A stretch of 62,072 nt of DNA from an uncultured Lachnospira sp. (GTDB lineage: Bacteria; Bacillota; Clostridia; Lachnospirales; Lachnospiraceae): the NCBI GenBank assembly GCA_934343805.1, contig CAKRIN010000015.1, positions 1 through 62,072 of the forward strand. Reading direction: 5' to 3'. The position numbers and the translations under genes were made by a program. A model generated the notes under the pieces. The model made no database searches and was not told the origin of the DNA. It saw nothing but the letters and a program-made list of their open reading frames with translations. Shown piece by piece: positions 18,415 through 27,255 of this stretch (its first letter is position 1; every line of letters starts with the position of its first letter).

Positions 18415-18909
18415 TTACTTCCAATGAAGGCGGTGAAGATGTCCTTCGCAATTCATCTGCATAAAATCATGCTGCCTTAAAGCCTCATACAGCACAATAG
18501 CAACCGAATTAGAAAGATTCAGTGATCTTATGTCACCAATCATTGGTATTCTTATACATGTATCTTCATTATCTACAAGAATCTCTTCTGGTATTCCAGC
18601 ACTCTCTTTTCCAAACATTATATAGCAGTCATCTTCATAATTAACTTCTGCATATGTCTTATGTGCTTTAGTTGTTGCCATATAAATCTTAGCACCTGGA
18701 TTCTTTGCAAGGAAATCATTGTAATCATCATAAACTGTTACGTCAAGCTTATCCCAATAATCGAGACCTGCCCTCTTTAATTGTTTCTCATTAATCTGAA
18801 ATCCTAACGGCTCTATCAAATGAAGCCTTGCTCCGGCTGCCACACATGTTCTCCCTATGTTACCGGTATTGGCTGGCATCTCCGGTTCATGTAATACTAT
18901 ATTAAGCAT
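18415..18909 (-). CDS. trmL: tRNA (cytidine(34)-2'-O)-methyltransferase TrmL
   Basis: 164 residues, the standard length of this minimal SPOUT enzyme, which 2'-O-methylates the wobble base of tRNA-Leu. Seen: N-terminal V-L-x-x-P-x-x-P-x-N-T-G-N-I-G-R-T, IMFGKESAGIPEEIL, and the knot end RSLNLSNSVAIVLYEALRQ. It follows cheX by 14 bases on the same strand. Confidence 0.94.
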   Translation of the reverse strand: MLNIVLHEPEMPANTGNIGRTCVAAGARLHLIEPLGFQINEKQLKRAGLDYWDKLDVTVYDDYNDFLAKNPGAKIYMATTKAHKTYAEVNYEDDCYIMFGKESAGIPEEILVDNEDTCIRIPMIGDIRSLNLSNSVAIVLYEALRQHDFMQMNCEGHLHRLHWK

Positions 18910-18923
18910 ATCTTTCTTCCTTA

Positions 18924-19397
18924 TTAATCACCTTTTACTGCAATATCCAGTTCAAGTACAAGATCATCCCCATTCTTCATAGGAATACATATATTCTTGG
19001 CATATGACTGGGAAATCTTCATTGCTCCTCTGCATACAGTTGGTGGTGTAATATCTATTCCGATTCCTTTAGTTGACAATATAGTTGCCGCATTGCCCAT
19101 TATCATATTGCCCAGCTCACTGATTGCACTCATTGCCATATCATCAAGTTCCGGTACCGGCATACCCATCATCATCTTAGATGCCACTTCACATGCCTTA
19201 CTGTTAGTCAGTGCTATAAGAACCTGACCTCTCATCTCGCCGGTAACTCCAATCATAATAATAACGGAATCACTCTCAAATTCTGTAGTTTTAACATACG
19301 GTTTGTCTATCTTCATCTCCATCTGACAGGCATCTCGCATGATTGAACTGGCCGCCATCAGGAAAGGATTAATATGGTCTACATTAATCTCTGCCAT
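18924..19397 (-). CDS. cheX: CheX-type chemotaxis phosphatase
   Basis: 157 residues, the usual CheX length. The catalytic E-x-x-N signature is in SAISELGNMIMGNAA. CheX dephosphorylates CheY-P and acts as a dimer in the cytosol, so the cell should be motile. A GGAGGGTAAAT ribosome site precedes the ATG. No flagellar genes are adjacent; together with the chemoreceptor at 40007 this indicates dispersed chemotaxis genes. Confidence 0.88.
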   Translation of the reverse strand: MAEINVDHINPFLMAASSIMRDACQMEMKIDKPYVKTTEFESDSVIIMIGVTGEMRGQVLIALTNSKACEVASKMMMGMPVPELDDMAMSAISELGNMIMGNAATILSTKGIGIDITPPTVCRGAMKISQSYAKNICIPMKNGDDLVLELDIAVKGD

Positions 19398-19415
19398 ATA
19401 TTTACCCTCCTTTTA

Positions 19416-20576
19416 TTATTTCAATGTATTAATAAATCTCTCAATTCTTGCAAGTCCTTCTTTCAGATTGTCTATTGAATATGCGTAAGATATTCTCAAA
19501 AATCCTTCACCACAATCGCCAAATGCAGTTCCCGGAACTACAGCCAGCTTTTGTTCTCTTAAAAGTCTGTTAGCAAATTCTTCTGATGTAAGTCCGAATT
19601 TCTTAATTGAAGGAAACACATAAAATGCGCCAAATGGTTCAAAGCAGTCAATTCCCATCTCTTTAAAAGAATGCATAAGAAATCTTCTTCTCTGGTCATA
19701 TGCTGTAACCATCTTCTCAACCTCGTGATCGCAGTTCTTAAGCGCTTCTATGGCTGCAAACTGGCTATTGGTTGGTGCACACATAATAGCATACTGATGA
19801 AGCTTTGTCATCTCTTTGATAATATTTTTAGGTCCACATGCATATCCAAGTCTCCATCCTGTCATGGCAAATGCTTTTGAAAAACCATTAATAACAATTG
19901 TTCTTTCCTTCATTCCTGGAAGACTTCCTATAGAACAATGCTCTCCATTATATGTAAGAGCTGAATATATCTCATCTGATATAACAAATATGTCCTTTTC
20001 AATTATTATCGGCACCAGCTCTTCAAGTTCTTCCTTAGTCATAATAGCGCCTGTCGGATTATTAGGAAATGGCATAACAAGTACTTTAGTCCTATCTGTT
20101 ATGCTTGCAAGCAGTTCTTCTTTAGTAAGCTTGAATTCATTCTCTTCCTTTAACTCAATAATTACAGGCGTTGCATCTGCCATTACAGCGCATGGAAGAT
20201 ATGAAACATAACTAGGCTGAGGTATAAGTACCTCATCTCCCGGATCACACATGCATCTTAAAGCCACATCAATTGCTTCACTTCCACCTACGGTTACAAG
20301 CACCTCTTTCATAGGATCATAATGAAGATCATTAGTTCTTGCAAGATAATTGCATATTTCTTCTCTTAATTCTTTCAAACCTGCATTAGAAGTATAGAAT
20401 GTTCTTCCTCTTTCAAGAGAATAAATTCCTTCTTCTCTTACATTCCAAGGAGTGTCAAAATCAGGTTCGCCCACTCCGAGTGATATTGCATCTGGCATTT
20501 CACTTACTACATCAAAGAACTTTCTGATTCCTGATGGCTGTATGCCTGTTATTTTCTGTGATAAAGGGTTTCTCAT
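19416..20576 (-). CDS. Class I/II PLP-dependent aminotransferase
   Basis: 386 residues, fold type I. The PLP lysine is in GFSKAFAMTGWRLGY; other landmarks are N-P-T-G-A, the DEIYSALTY segment and R-I-S-Y-A-Y near the C-terminus. It resembles aspartate/aromatic aminotransferases (AraT/PatA group); the substrate cannot be fixed from sequence. The start overlaps the upstream Lrp-type regulator by 4 nt, which suggests amino-acid-responsive control by that neighbour. Confidence 0.9.
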   Translation of the reverse strand: MRNPLSQKITGIQPSGIRKFFDVVSEMPDAISLGVGEPDFDTPWNVREEGIYSLERGRTFYTSNAGLKELREEICNYLARTNDLHYDPMKEVLVTVGGSEAIDVALRCMCDPGDEVLIPQPSYVSYLPCAVMADATPVIIELKEENEFKLTKEELLASITDRTKVLVMPFPNNPTGAIMTKEELEELVPIIIEKDIFVISDEIYSALTYNGEHCSIGSLPGMKERTIVINGFSKAFAMTGWRLGYACGPKNIIKEMTKLHQYAIMCAPTNSQFAAIEALKNCDHEVEKMVTAYDQRRRFLMHSFKEMGIDCFEPFGAFYVFPSIKKFGLTSEEFANRLLREQKLAVVPGTAFGDCGEGFLRISYAYSIDNLKEGLARIERFINTLK

Positions 20577-21055
20577 GGTGTAATCAGCATCCTTTCGTCC
20601 TTAGCCTCGTCCTCTATTATTGTTCCATAGTCCTTATACTTCTTAAGCACAAAATGTGTTGAAGTACTAAGAACTGAATCTAATGGTGCAAGCTTTGCCG
20701 CGACGAACTGAGCCACTGATTTCATTGTTTTACCTTCAATAATAACAGTAAAATCAAATCCTCCTGACATAAGATAAACTGATGTCACCTCATCGTATTT
20801 ATAAAGGCGTTCTGCAATACTGTCAAAACCCAACCCTCTCTGTGGAGTAACTTTAACTTCGATAAGTGCTGTTACTTTCTCTTCACTTGTCTTATCCCAG
20901 TTAATAACTGCGTTATAACCACATATTATATGTTCTTTTTCCATATCGGCAATCTCATTGGCGACCTCCGCCTCTGAATAGCCAAGCATAATAGCCATCT
21001 CCTTAAGGTCTATTCGTCCGTTCTTCTCAAGAACATCAAGAATCTTCTCTCTCAT
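20573..21055 (-). CDS. Lrp/AsnC-family transcriptional regulator
   Basis: 160 residues. The N-terminal helix-turn-helix reads V-L-E-K-N-G-R-I-D-L-K-E-M-A with G-Y-S-E-A-E-V-A-N-E-I. The C-terminal part is an RAM ligand-binding domain with VTALIEVKVTPQRG and the conserved G-G-F-D-F-T-V-I-I-E-G. A GGGAGG site precedes the ATG. Coupled to the aminotransferase downstream. Confidence 0.92.
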   Translation of the reverse strand: MREKILDVLEKNGRIDLKEMAIMLGYSEAEVANEIADMEKEHIICGYNAVINWDKTSEEKVTALIEVKVTPQRGLGFDSIAERLYKYDEVTSVYLMSGGFDFTVIIEGKTMKSVAQFVAAKLAPLDSVLSTSTHFVLKKYKDYGTIIEDEAKDERMLITP

Positions 21056-21072
21056 AACGCCAATCCTCCCGA

Positions 21073-22023
21073 TTAATCAATAAATCTATATATTTCATCC
21101 TGCTCTGGAAGTCCAAGATAGCGGTCTTCCTCAACATTATGGATAATCCTGTCATTACCTGCTGTAACCTTTCCAATTACCGCAGCCCTGATTCCATTTT
21201 CCTGCATTACATTAACTATATCACATCCATTTTCACATGTCATTAACAAACAGCCCATAGAGTCCAATATATATGGATTAATATTTAACAATTCACAGAT
21301 TTCAATTATTTCCTGTCTGACCGGAATAGCCCTGAAATCTATATCAAGTCCAACTCCTGAGTATTCCGCCATGTCCCATAGTGCTGCAAATATTCCCCCT
21401 TCAGAAACATCATGCATTGCTCCGGCAGTCCCCTGCTGCATAAATATATCTGCCTCTGGATATACCAGCATATCAAGTTCATTTCCAACTGCCTTGTTAA
21501 CTACATCTTCTGAAAATACTTTAAGTATCTCACCCTTTTTCTTATCAGCTATATACCTTATACCGCTTATTCCTATGCACTTAGTCATAACAATATCCTG
21601 TCCCGGCTTTGCCTTGCTGGCTGTGCATGTTGTAAGACCAATACCTGTAACACTGACAACTGGCTTTACCACATCAGGACTTACTGCTGTGTGTCCGGAA
21701 GCAACCGGAATATTCACATTCATACACTGGCGGTCAAGCTCAGAGATTATCTCTTTAAGTCTTATTTCTCTTGATTTCTCGTCAATAAGAACTGTGTCCG
21801 TAATAGTTACAATTCTGCCTCCTGCTGCACTTATATTATTAGCAGCTCTATAAACCGGCCATAAACCGCTTGCAGCCGTTACCAGAACATTCTCTCCATT
21901 ACAATCTATATGAGCTGCATCCTGTCCATATGCAGGACGTGAAACCTTATTTGCTCCCCTCTTTCCCAGCAGTTTGTATACTGATCTTCCAAGTATTGTA
22001 TCAGACACTTTTCCTTTTTTCAT
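21073..22023 (-). CDS. AIR synthase-like (PurM/HypE/ThiL superfamily) protein
   Basis: 316 residues with an N-terminal ATP-binding half (A-Y-G-Q-D-A-A near 38, V-T-I-T-D-T-V-L near 75) and a C-terminal AIRS domain (AMHDVSEGGIFAALWDMAE near 215). HypE members carbamoyl-dehydrate via a C-terminal Cys; here the C-terminus is Y-R-F-I-D without one, so hydrogenase maturation is unlikely. No hydrogenase genes are nearby. It probably uses ATP on an unknown acid or amide and may work with the aminotransferase 20 nt beyond the regulator. Confidence 0.75.
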   Translation of the reverse strand: MKKGKVSDTILGRSVYKLLGKRGANKVSRPAYGQDAAHIDCNGENVLVTAASGLWPVYRAANNISAAGGRIVTITDTVLIDEKSREIRLKEIISELDRQCMNVNIPVASGHTAVSPDVVKPVVSVTGIGLTTCTASKAKPGQDIVMTKCIGISGIRYIADKKKGEILKVFSEDVVNKAVGNELDMLVYPEADIFMQQGTAGAMHDVSEGGIFAALWDMAEYSGVGLDIDFRAIPVRQEIIEICELLNINPYILDSMGCLLMTCENGCDIVNVMQENGIRAAVIGKVTAGNDRIIHNVEEDRYLGLPEQDEIYRFID

Positions 22024-22091
22024 AATCTCTGCCTCTCTAAAAAATGTTGCATTAAAATGACATTAATTCTATACTCTTCTTATACGTATAT

Positions 22092-22199
22092 CTATGGAAT
22101 CATATACACAACCATAGGTACCACCATTGCTAATATAAGAATCATGATGATTATTCCTGTCATCCATCTTCTTGTTTTCTTATTATTAAAGTTAATCAT
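22092..22199 (-). CDS. 35-residue single-span membrane peptide
   Basis: A short ORF with a near-perfect AAGGAGG followed by CAATT and ATG. The product starts M-I-N-F-N-N-K-K-T-R-R-W and then has one hydrophobic helix (about residues 13-34) ending I-P. The basic N-terminus and single span suggest a small inner-membrane protein. It is divergent from the TPR-like gene at 22254, whose product also has an N-terminal membrane helix. I do not recognise a family. Confidence 0.65.
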   Translation of the reverse strand: MINFNNKKTRRWMTGIIIMILILAMVVPMVVYMIP

Positions 22200-22253
22200 A
22201 ATTGCCTCCTTGTCATATAAGGCAGTGGAGCATACACGAAAAGGATATTATTC

Positions 22254-22880
22254 ATGCATTTATTACTGCCATATTTTATTATATTTATTGTTATTCTTCA
22301 CTATGTACTAAAAAAAGGAACACGCTCACACGCAGCAAGGAATGAAGCATTTCTCGAACGTGAAGCCAGAGCTAACGAAGTACGACGCAAAGACATCAGT
22401 AATCTTAATTATATATCAATAAGTGAGAATCTTCCAGTAATTAATTCAGGTAATGACACATTTGATACACTTATTAGCTCCATACCAGAATTAAAACGTT
22501 CATATGAACAGCTTCAGGAATTACGTGACAAGAAGATTCTTAATCTTACAGGTATAAGTAATACAGATCTTAAGCTGGAATATGGAGTTGCCAATCTTAC
22601 TGTATTATCAGAATATGACGATAATTTCACCTCTCTTGTAAAATGCATTGCCAAAATCGGACATATTCTCTCAGACAACTCTGATTATGATGATGCAAAG
22701 ATCTACCTTGAATATGGTATAAACATAGGAACCGACATAACTTCTAACTATATTGATCTTGCCAGAATATACGCTGCCTGTAAAAACACAGATGCCATTT
22801 ACACCTTAAAAGAAAAAGCATCTGCGTTAAACTCTCTAAGCCGTGATATTATCATCGGTCAGCTGGATCAGTTTTTCTAA
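22254..22880 (+). CDS. Membrane-anchored TPR-like protein, function unknown
   Basis: 208 residues. One N-terminal membrane helix (about 3-18) is followed by a basic segment and an alpha-helical region. The last ~90 residues look like two TPR-type repeats (D-D-A-K-I-Y-L-E-Y-G-I-N-I-G; I-D-L-A-R-I-Y-A-A-C-K-N-T). AAAAGGA lies 8 bases before the ATG. It ends before a hairpin shared with the convergent exonuclease gene. Probably a scaffold or assembly factor; I do not recognise it. Confidence 0.65.
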   Translation: MHLLLPYFIIFIVILHYVLKKGTRSHAARNEAFLEREARANEVRRKDISNLNYISISENLPVINSGNDTFDTLISSIPELKRSYEQLQELRDKKILNLTGISNTDLKLEYGVANLTVLSEYDDNFTSLVKCIAKIGHILSDNSDYDDAKIYLEYGINIGTDITSNYIDLARIYAACKNTDAIYTLKEKASALNSLSRDIIIGQLDQFF

Positions 22881-22909
22881 TGTTAATCATTAATCAATAC
22901 TATCCATTA

Positions 22910-22939
22910 AAAAAGCACAGCATGGACTACTTTCCATAC
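22910..22939 (-). terminator. Intrinsic terminator overlapping the exonuclease stop
   Basis: On the minus strand AGCACAGTATGGA pairs with TCCATGCTGTGCT (one G-T) and is followed by TTTTTTAATGG. The stem includes the stop codon of the exonuclease gene. Confidence 0.8.
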
Positions 22940-23628
22940 TGTGCTATTATTGTATCTATCTGTCTTGATGCCATGCTTTTCGTCATCTCATCAATAGGAA
23001 TCTCCAGTACCACATTATGTTTTTCAATAAGAGCCTGAAGATATCTTCTCTGTGGCATTGTTACCGGCACATCTTTTTTAACGTTATATACAAGATTCAT
23101 TGGCTCAGAAAAACCACAATCATCCGGTTTAATCTTCCTTAATTCATCATATAATCTGCTCGCGCTCACTGCATCATCATAAGCTCTGTGTGACCTGCCC
23201 GGATCAATATGAAAATATTCACACAGGTAAGACAGATTCTTATGTGGTGTTTCTGGCAACAGTCTTCTTGCAATCTTTAATGTATCTATACCAGCATTAT
23301 TCAATGTAAGATTAGCATTAACAGCAGCTTTCTTAATAAAACTGTAATCAAAAGTTACATTATGTCCAAGAATAGGATAATCTCCTATAAAATCCACAAC
23401 ATTTCCTATAACATCTGATATTCTTGGCATTCCCTCAAGTTCTTCATTATGTATACCTGTAAGTTCTGTTATTCTTTCACTGATAGTTATTCCTGGATCA
23501 ACCAGAGTGGAATACTGCTGCACGATAACACAATCCTCAATCCTCGCCATTCCTATCTCAATTATTCTGTCTACTGATGGATTGAGTCCCGTCGTCTCTA
23601 TATCCAGAGCTACATATCTGTCTATCAT
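22927..23628 (-). CDS. DnaQ-like DEDDh 3'-5' exonuclease
   Basis: 233 residues. Exo I is V-A-L-D-I-E-T-T-G-L, Exo II is L-G-H-N-V-T-F-D-Y-S-F-I and Exo III is R-S-H-R-A-Y-D-D-A, giving the D-E-D-D-h set. It resembles the PolC exonuclease module and DinG/DnaQ stand-alone enzymes, with an extra ~55-residue C-terminal part. It likely trims DNA or RNA 3' ends. Its start overlaps the GGDEF gene stop (ATGA). Confidence 0.9.
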   Translation of the reverse strand: MIDRYVALDIETTGLNPSVDRIIEIGMARIEDCVIVQQYSTLVDPGITISERITELTGIHNEELEGMPRISDVIGNVVDFIGDYPILGHNVTFDYSFIKKAAVNANLTLNNAGIDTLKIARRLLPETPHKNLSYLCEYFHIDPGRSHRAYDDAVSASRLYDELRKIKPDDCGFSEPMNLVYNVKKDVPVTMPQRRYLQALIEKHNVVLEIPIDEMTKSMASRQIDTIIAQYGK

Positions 23629-25430
23629 TGCTCTTTCTCCCTAAGATATATATTTCCTACATAATCTCCGATAATTGCAAGGAAATTCATATCCATTTCT
23701 GCCCATTTCTTATCCTGCTTAAATCTGTTATATGATATAATTTCATTGTTATCATTATTGCTGATTGTTCCACCAATTATATACTGTACAGCCTGTATAA
23801 TGCCATACTTTGAAAACATCTCATACATAGCCGGTGCCTTTGTCTCAAAGAAATTCACATTATCTATTGGCATTATACCATCTTCTCTAAATCCCGGAAG
23901 ATAATTATCTTTCTTGAAATAGCTTCCATCATCTTCCACCATTTCCTCATCTCCATATATAACATACTTAACCATCTTAGACTGGTCATATATCGTAATG
24001 TTGTCAATGTTAAATGCCAGAGCTGCCATCTCAAGAAGCTCATGTCTTCTTGCTGCATCAGCATCTCTATATTCTCTTATTATTACATTAACTATAGTCA
24101 TCTTACGATATTTGTAGAATACCTTATCCCTGACATCTACAATTTCTCCCATGTCATATACATATCTCTTATGTATATCTTCATGATATATTATGTATCT
24201 GTTTTTGCCTTTCTCTTTTGCAAGATACAGCATTTTATCTGCCACTTTAAACAGTTCATCATAATCTTTGGCATCATTAGGGTATGATGCAGAACCTATA
24301 GAACATGTTATTCTGTTAATATTACGCGGATCATCATGATACAGCCATGTAACATTATTGCGCACTGTTCTTAATACATTTCGTATGCCTTCATCTCCAT
24401 TAAGGCCTTCCATAACAATGAACATTTCATCTCCACCGATTCTTCCGCATAATCCCTTTCTGCCTACTGCATCTCTTAACACATCAGCGACTTTATAAAG
24501 GACTTCGTCTCCAAACATATGCCCATATGTATCATTAATAGTCTTAAAATCATCCACATCAATAATAGCAATCGTAACATTATGTCCTGGTTTTGAATCT
24601 ATAAGATTTCTTACATAATCAGTAATTGCACGCTTATTAAGAAGGTCCGTTCCCGGATCCTTCATATCAGATATTACAGACAACTCTTCAACTGTATCTC
24701 CATTAGATGTTTCAAAAATGCTAATAACCCCATATACAACCCTGCTTCCATTGTTGTCCGTTACTGTCTTTCCTCTTATGAAGCACTTGTCAATATGCCC
24801 TGCACGTCCAAGCACATTGGCGGTAATCTCTCTTTTAAAGAATTTCTCTCCATTAATAAGCGTGTTCTTTAATGTATCAAGTTCCCTGACTGCTTCACCC
24901 TCAAGTCTGTCTGAAGCAATTCTTAACTGTATCCAGTCTCCCAGTGCTCCATCATAGAAACACATTGTCTGCTGCCCATCAGTGACCATGAATATTCTTA
25001 ACCAGTCTGCCCCAATATCATAAGAAAGCATAATATTTTCTGACAGACCAAGATAACAGGCATAGCTTAAGATATCCTTATTCAGCTTATCAATCTGCAT
25101 AGTTACAGATGCTGTATCCATGATATTAATCTTATATCGTCTTTCTGTGTCATCTGACGCTTCATCGTATCCAATCCTTAACAGCATCCAATGTGGCGTC
25201 TTATCTGCATATAACATTCTTATTACTATATAAGGATTGTTATTACTATCATAATTATCTATAAATTTCTTGAATCTGTTAATATCATCTGCATGTATAT
25301 ATCTGGTAAACACAAGATATGCATCATTGCCACTTATTGCTTCAAATCCTTCATCAGCAGCAACAATAACCATCTTCCCATCAACCAATACATCAGCGTT
25401 TACAAATTCAATGCTTTTAAAATCATCCAT
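23625..25430 (-). CDS. GGDEF-domain diguanylate cyclase
   Basis: 601 residues, soluble. The N-terminal part (1-130) looks like a divergent PAS, followed by a second sensory region and the GGDEF domain at about 265-430. The signature is R-I-G-G-D-E-M-F, i.e. GGDEM, with the K-x-x-D region V-D-D-F-K-T-I-N-D-T-Y-G-H intact, so it is plausibly active. No RxxD inhibitory site is seen five residues upstream (R-K-G-L-C). A ~170-residue C-terminal extension is of unknown type. I start at ATG 25430; a longer frame would run to the tRNA. c-di-GMP made here could feed the PilZ chemoreceptor at 40007. Confidence 0.88.
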   Translation of the reverse strand: MDDFKSIEFVNADVLVDGKMVIVAADEGFEAISGNDAYLVFTRYIHADDINRFKKFIDNYDSNNNPYIVIRMLYADKTPHWMLLRIGYDEASDDTERRYKINIMDTASVTMQIDKLNKDILSYACYLGLSENIMLSYDIGADWLRIFMVTDGQQTMCFYDGALGDWIQLRIASDRLEGEAVRELDTLKNTLINGEKFFKREITANVLGRAGHIDKCFIRGKTVTDNNGSRVVYGVISIFETSNGDTVEELSVISDMKDPGTDLLNKRAITDYVRNLIDSKPGHNVTIAIIDVDDFKTINDTYGHMFGDEVLYKVADVLRDAVGRKGLCGRIGGDEMFIVMEGLNGDEGIRNVLRTVRNNVTWLYHDDPRNINRITCSIGSASYPNDAKDYDELFKVADKMLYLAKEKGKNRYIIYHEDIHKRYVYDMGEIVDVRDKVFYKYRKMTIVNVIIREYRDADAARRHELLEMAALAFNIDNITIYDQSKMVKYVIYGDEEMVEDDGSYFKKDNYLPGFREDGIMPIDNVNFFETKAPAMYEMFSKYGIIQAVQYIIGGTISNNDNNEIISYNRFKQDKKWAEMDMNFLAIIGDYVGNIYLREKEQ

Positions 25431-25466
25431 AGCATTAACCTCGTTTTTTCTTTCTGTCTCTCCCAA

Positions 25467-25539
<73 letters not shown>

Positions 25540-25544
25540 CTATG

Positions 25545-25574
25545 TAAAGGAAGTCATATGCTTAACTTCCTTTA
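25545..25574 (-). terminator. Hairpin between trmD and tRNA-Phe
   Basis: The perfect stem TAAAGGAAGT/ACTTCCTTTA has a 10-base loop. There is no T run after it on the minus strand, so it may be a processing stem rather than a terminator. Confidence 0.45.
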
Positions 25575-25592
25575 ACAATCATTATCCTGATT

Positions 25593-26297
25593 CTATTCAT
25601 CAGGGTGATTTCTTATATACTCTTCATACAGATCAGGTCTGTACTTCTTAGTTCTCTCCAGAGACTTTTCATGTCTCCACTTCTCAATGTTCTCATGATG
25701 CCCTGACAACAAAACATCCGGAACCTTCTGTCCATTATAATCTGCAGGTCTTGTATACTGTGGATACTCAAGCAGTCCATCAGAAAAGCTCTCTGTTTCT
25801 GCTGACACTTCATTATTAAGCACTCCTGGCACAAGCCTTGACACGGTATCAATAACTACCATTGCCGGCAATTCACCGCCAGTAAGAACATAATCTCCTA
25901 TTGATACATAATCAGTAACTATATTCTCCAGAGCCCGTTCATCAATTCCCTCGTAATGCCCACACAGAATTACAAGATCATTTTCTTTTGCAAACTCTTG
26001 TGCCATAGCTTGTGTAAATGTATATCCCTGTGGAGTCATATATACGACCCTCGGTCTGTTCCCTACTTTCTTAACAATATCATCATAGCAGTCACACACA
26101 GGTCCGGCTCTCATAACCATTCCAGCTCCACCACCATAAGGGTAATCGTCAACCTTAAGGTGCTTATCATTGGAATAATCTCTTATATCATGTGCGGTAA
26201 CTGACATAATACCTGCCTTGATTGCCCGTCCTGTTATACTCGTATTAAGACCATCTGTTATCATATCCGGAAATAACGTCATTACATGAAAATTCAT
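25593..26297 (-). CDS. trmD: tRNA (guanine(37)-N1)-methyltransferase TrmD
   Basis: 234 residues. TrmD prevents +1 frameshifting by making m1G37. Landmarks: M-N-F-H-V-M-T-L-F-P-D-M, the knot loops GGGAGMVMRAGPV, I-L-C-G-H-Y-E-G-I-D-E-R and I-G-D-Y-V-L-T-G-G-E-L. The ATG shares one base with the stop of the SGNH gene (TAATG). It is unusual that rimM and rplS are not adjacent. Confidence 0.96.
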   Translation of the reverse strand: MNFHVMTLFPDMITDGLNTSITGRAIKAGIMSVTAHDIRDYSNDKHLKVDDYPYGGGAGMVMRAGPVCDCYDDIVKKVGNRPRVVYMTPQGYTFTQAMAQEFAKENDLVILCGHYEGIDERALENIVTDYVSIGDYVLTGGELPAMVVIDTVSRLVPGVLNNEVSAETESFSDGLLEYPQYTRPADYNGQKVPDVLLSGHHENIEKWRHEKSLERTKKYRPDLYEEYIRNHPDE

Positions 26298-27166
26298 TAT
26301 CTGATAACTCCTGCTATACCATTAAGCATGAACGCATAATATCCGCTCTTAAGATTGTATCCGCTATCTGTATAGGATGCTGCAAGATAACCTGTTCCAT
26401 CTTTATATGGAGATGCCACATCTATATAGGTAATTCCAAGTGAAGCTGCATTCTCTGAAAACATTGTATTAAGTGCATCAATATTAGTCTGCTTAACCTT
26501 ACTTGACGATTCAAATCTCTTTGAGACAGGAAGTACTGACAGAACATAAATATTAGTTGTTGGCATTCTGCTCTTCAGTTCCTCTATAAATTCTTTTTCA
26601 TACTCATATATATTATCGACAGGTCTGCTTCCATAATTAAGGTCATTAATACCAACCATTATATATACTGAATCTGGTGACTGTGCCACTATCTCATCTG
26701 TGTGATTAGTAAGCTTATCACTTGTCATGGAATTGGATGCAATAACCTGTGATTCAGATACAAATCCAAATCCAGACACACCACTTATAACAAAATCCCC
26801 AATAAACACTGACTTGCTAAACTGTTCAGAAGAAGTATAATCCTGAGTATCTGGTTCTCCTGATATTGAAAGACTTCTTCCAGCTGCAGCTGCCTGTGTT
26901 GTCTGCACCGCTTCTGTCGTTAATGTTTCACTGCCGGATTCTTTAGCTGTTGTCTCTTCTTGTGTTACAGCTGGCGATGACGCAGTCTCTGTATTATTCT
27001 TAGTATCATTCTTAGAACTGCAGCTTTTTAATACAATTGCAAATATAGCAACAGCCACTACTACGACTGCAAGTCCTATAATATAATTTCTATATCTATT
27101 CCACATCCTCATCTTACGATTAAGGCTTATCCTTGGCTTATCATTATTAGAATTATTTGATTCCAT
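26297..27166 (-). CDS. Membrane-anchored SGNH/GDSL-fold protein, catalytic residues lost
   Basis: 289 residues. One membrane helix (27-47), a Ser/Thr/Glu-rich linker (50-115) and an extracellular SGNH-like domain. Block I reads V-F-I-G-D-F-V-I-S-G instead of x-x-G-D-S, so the nucleophile Ser is Phe125. Block III is intact (M-V-G-I-N-D-L). The usual D-x-x-H end reads T-D-S-G-Y-N-L, lacking His. I infer a binding protein or inactive esterase for cell-wall polymers. Start at ATG 27166 with AAAGGA; a longer frame enters the GH13 gene. Confidence 0.75.
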   Translation of the reverse strand: MESNNSNNDKPRISLNRKMRMWNRYRNYIIGLAVVVVAVAIFAIVLKSCSSKNDTKNNTETASSPAVTQEETTAKESGSETLTTEAVQTTQAAAAGRSLSISGEPDTQDYTSSEQFSKSVFIGDFVISGVSGFGFVSESQVIASNSMTSDKLTNHTDEIVAQSPDSVYIMVGINDLNYGSRPVDNIYEYEKEFIEELKSRMPTTNIYVLSVLPVSKRFESSSKVKQTNIDALNTMFSENAASLGITYIDVASPYKDGTGYLAASYTDSGYNLKSGYYAFMLNGIAGVIR

Positions 27167-27202
27167 AAAATATTCCTTTCTGTTTTCGATGCAATTATTT
27201 GC

Positions 27203-27231
27203 ATTATAACATCTGACTCCTTTTAGTGCAA
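27203..27231 (-). promoter_or_regulatory. Promoter for the SGNH-trmD genes
   Basis: On the minus strand TTGCAC (-35) and TATAAT (-10) are 17 bases apart, about 30 bases before the SGNH start. Confidence 0.65.
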
Positions 27232-27255
27232 ATTTTGCGTCAAAATTGTTAATTA

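Noticed and set aside
21073..22023. Hydrogenase maturation factor HypE
   Set aside because: The superfamily fits but the C-terminal Cys needed by HypE is missing and no hyp or hydrogenase genes are near.
22057..22311. 84-residue plus-strand hydrophobic ORF
   Set aside because: It overlaps the better-supported minus-strand 35-residue peptide and the start of the TPR-like gene; no Shine-Dalgarno.
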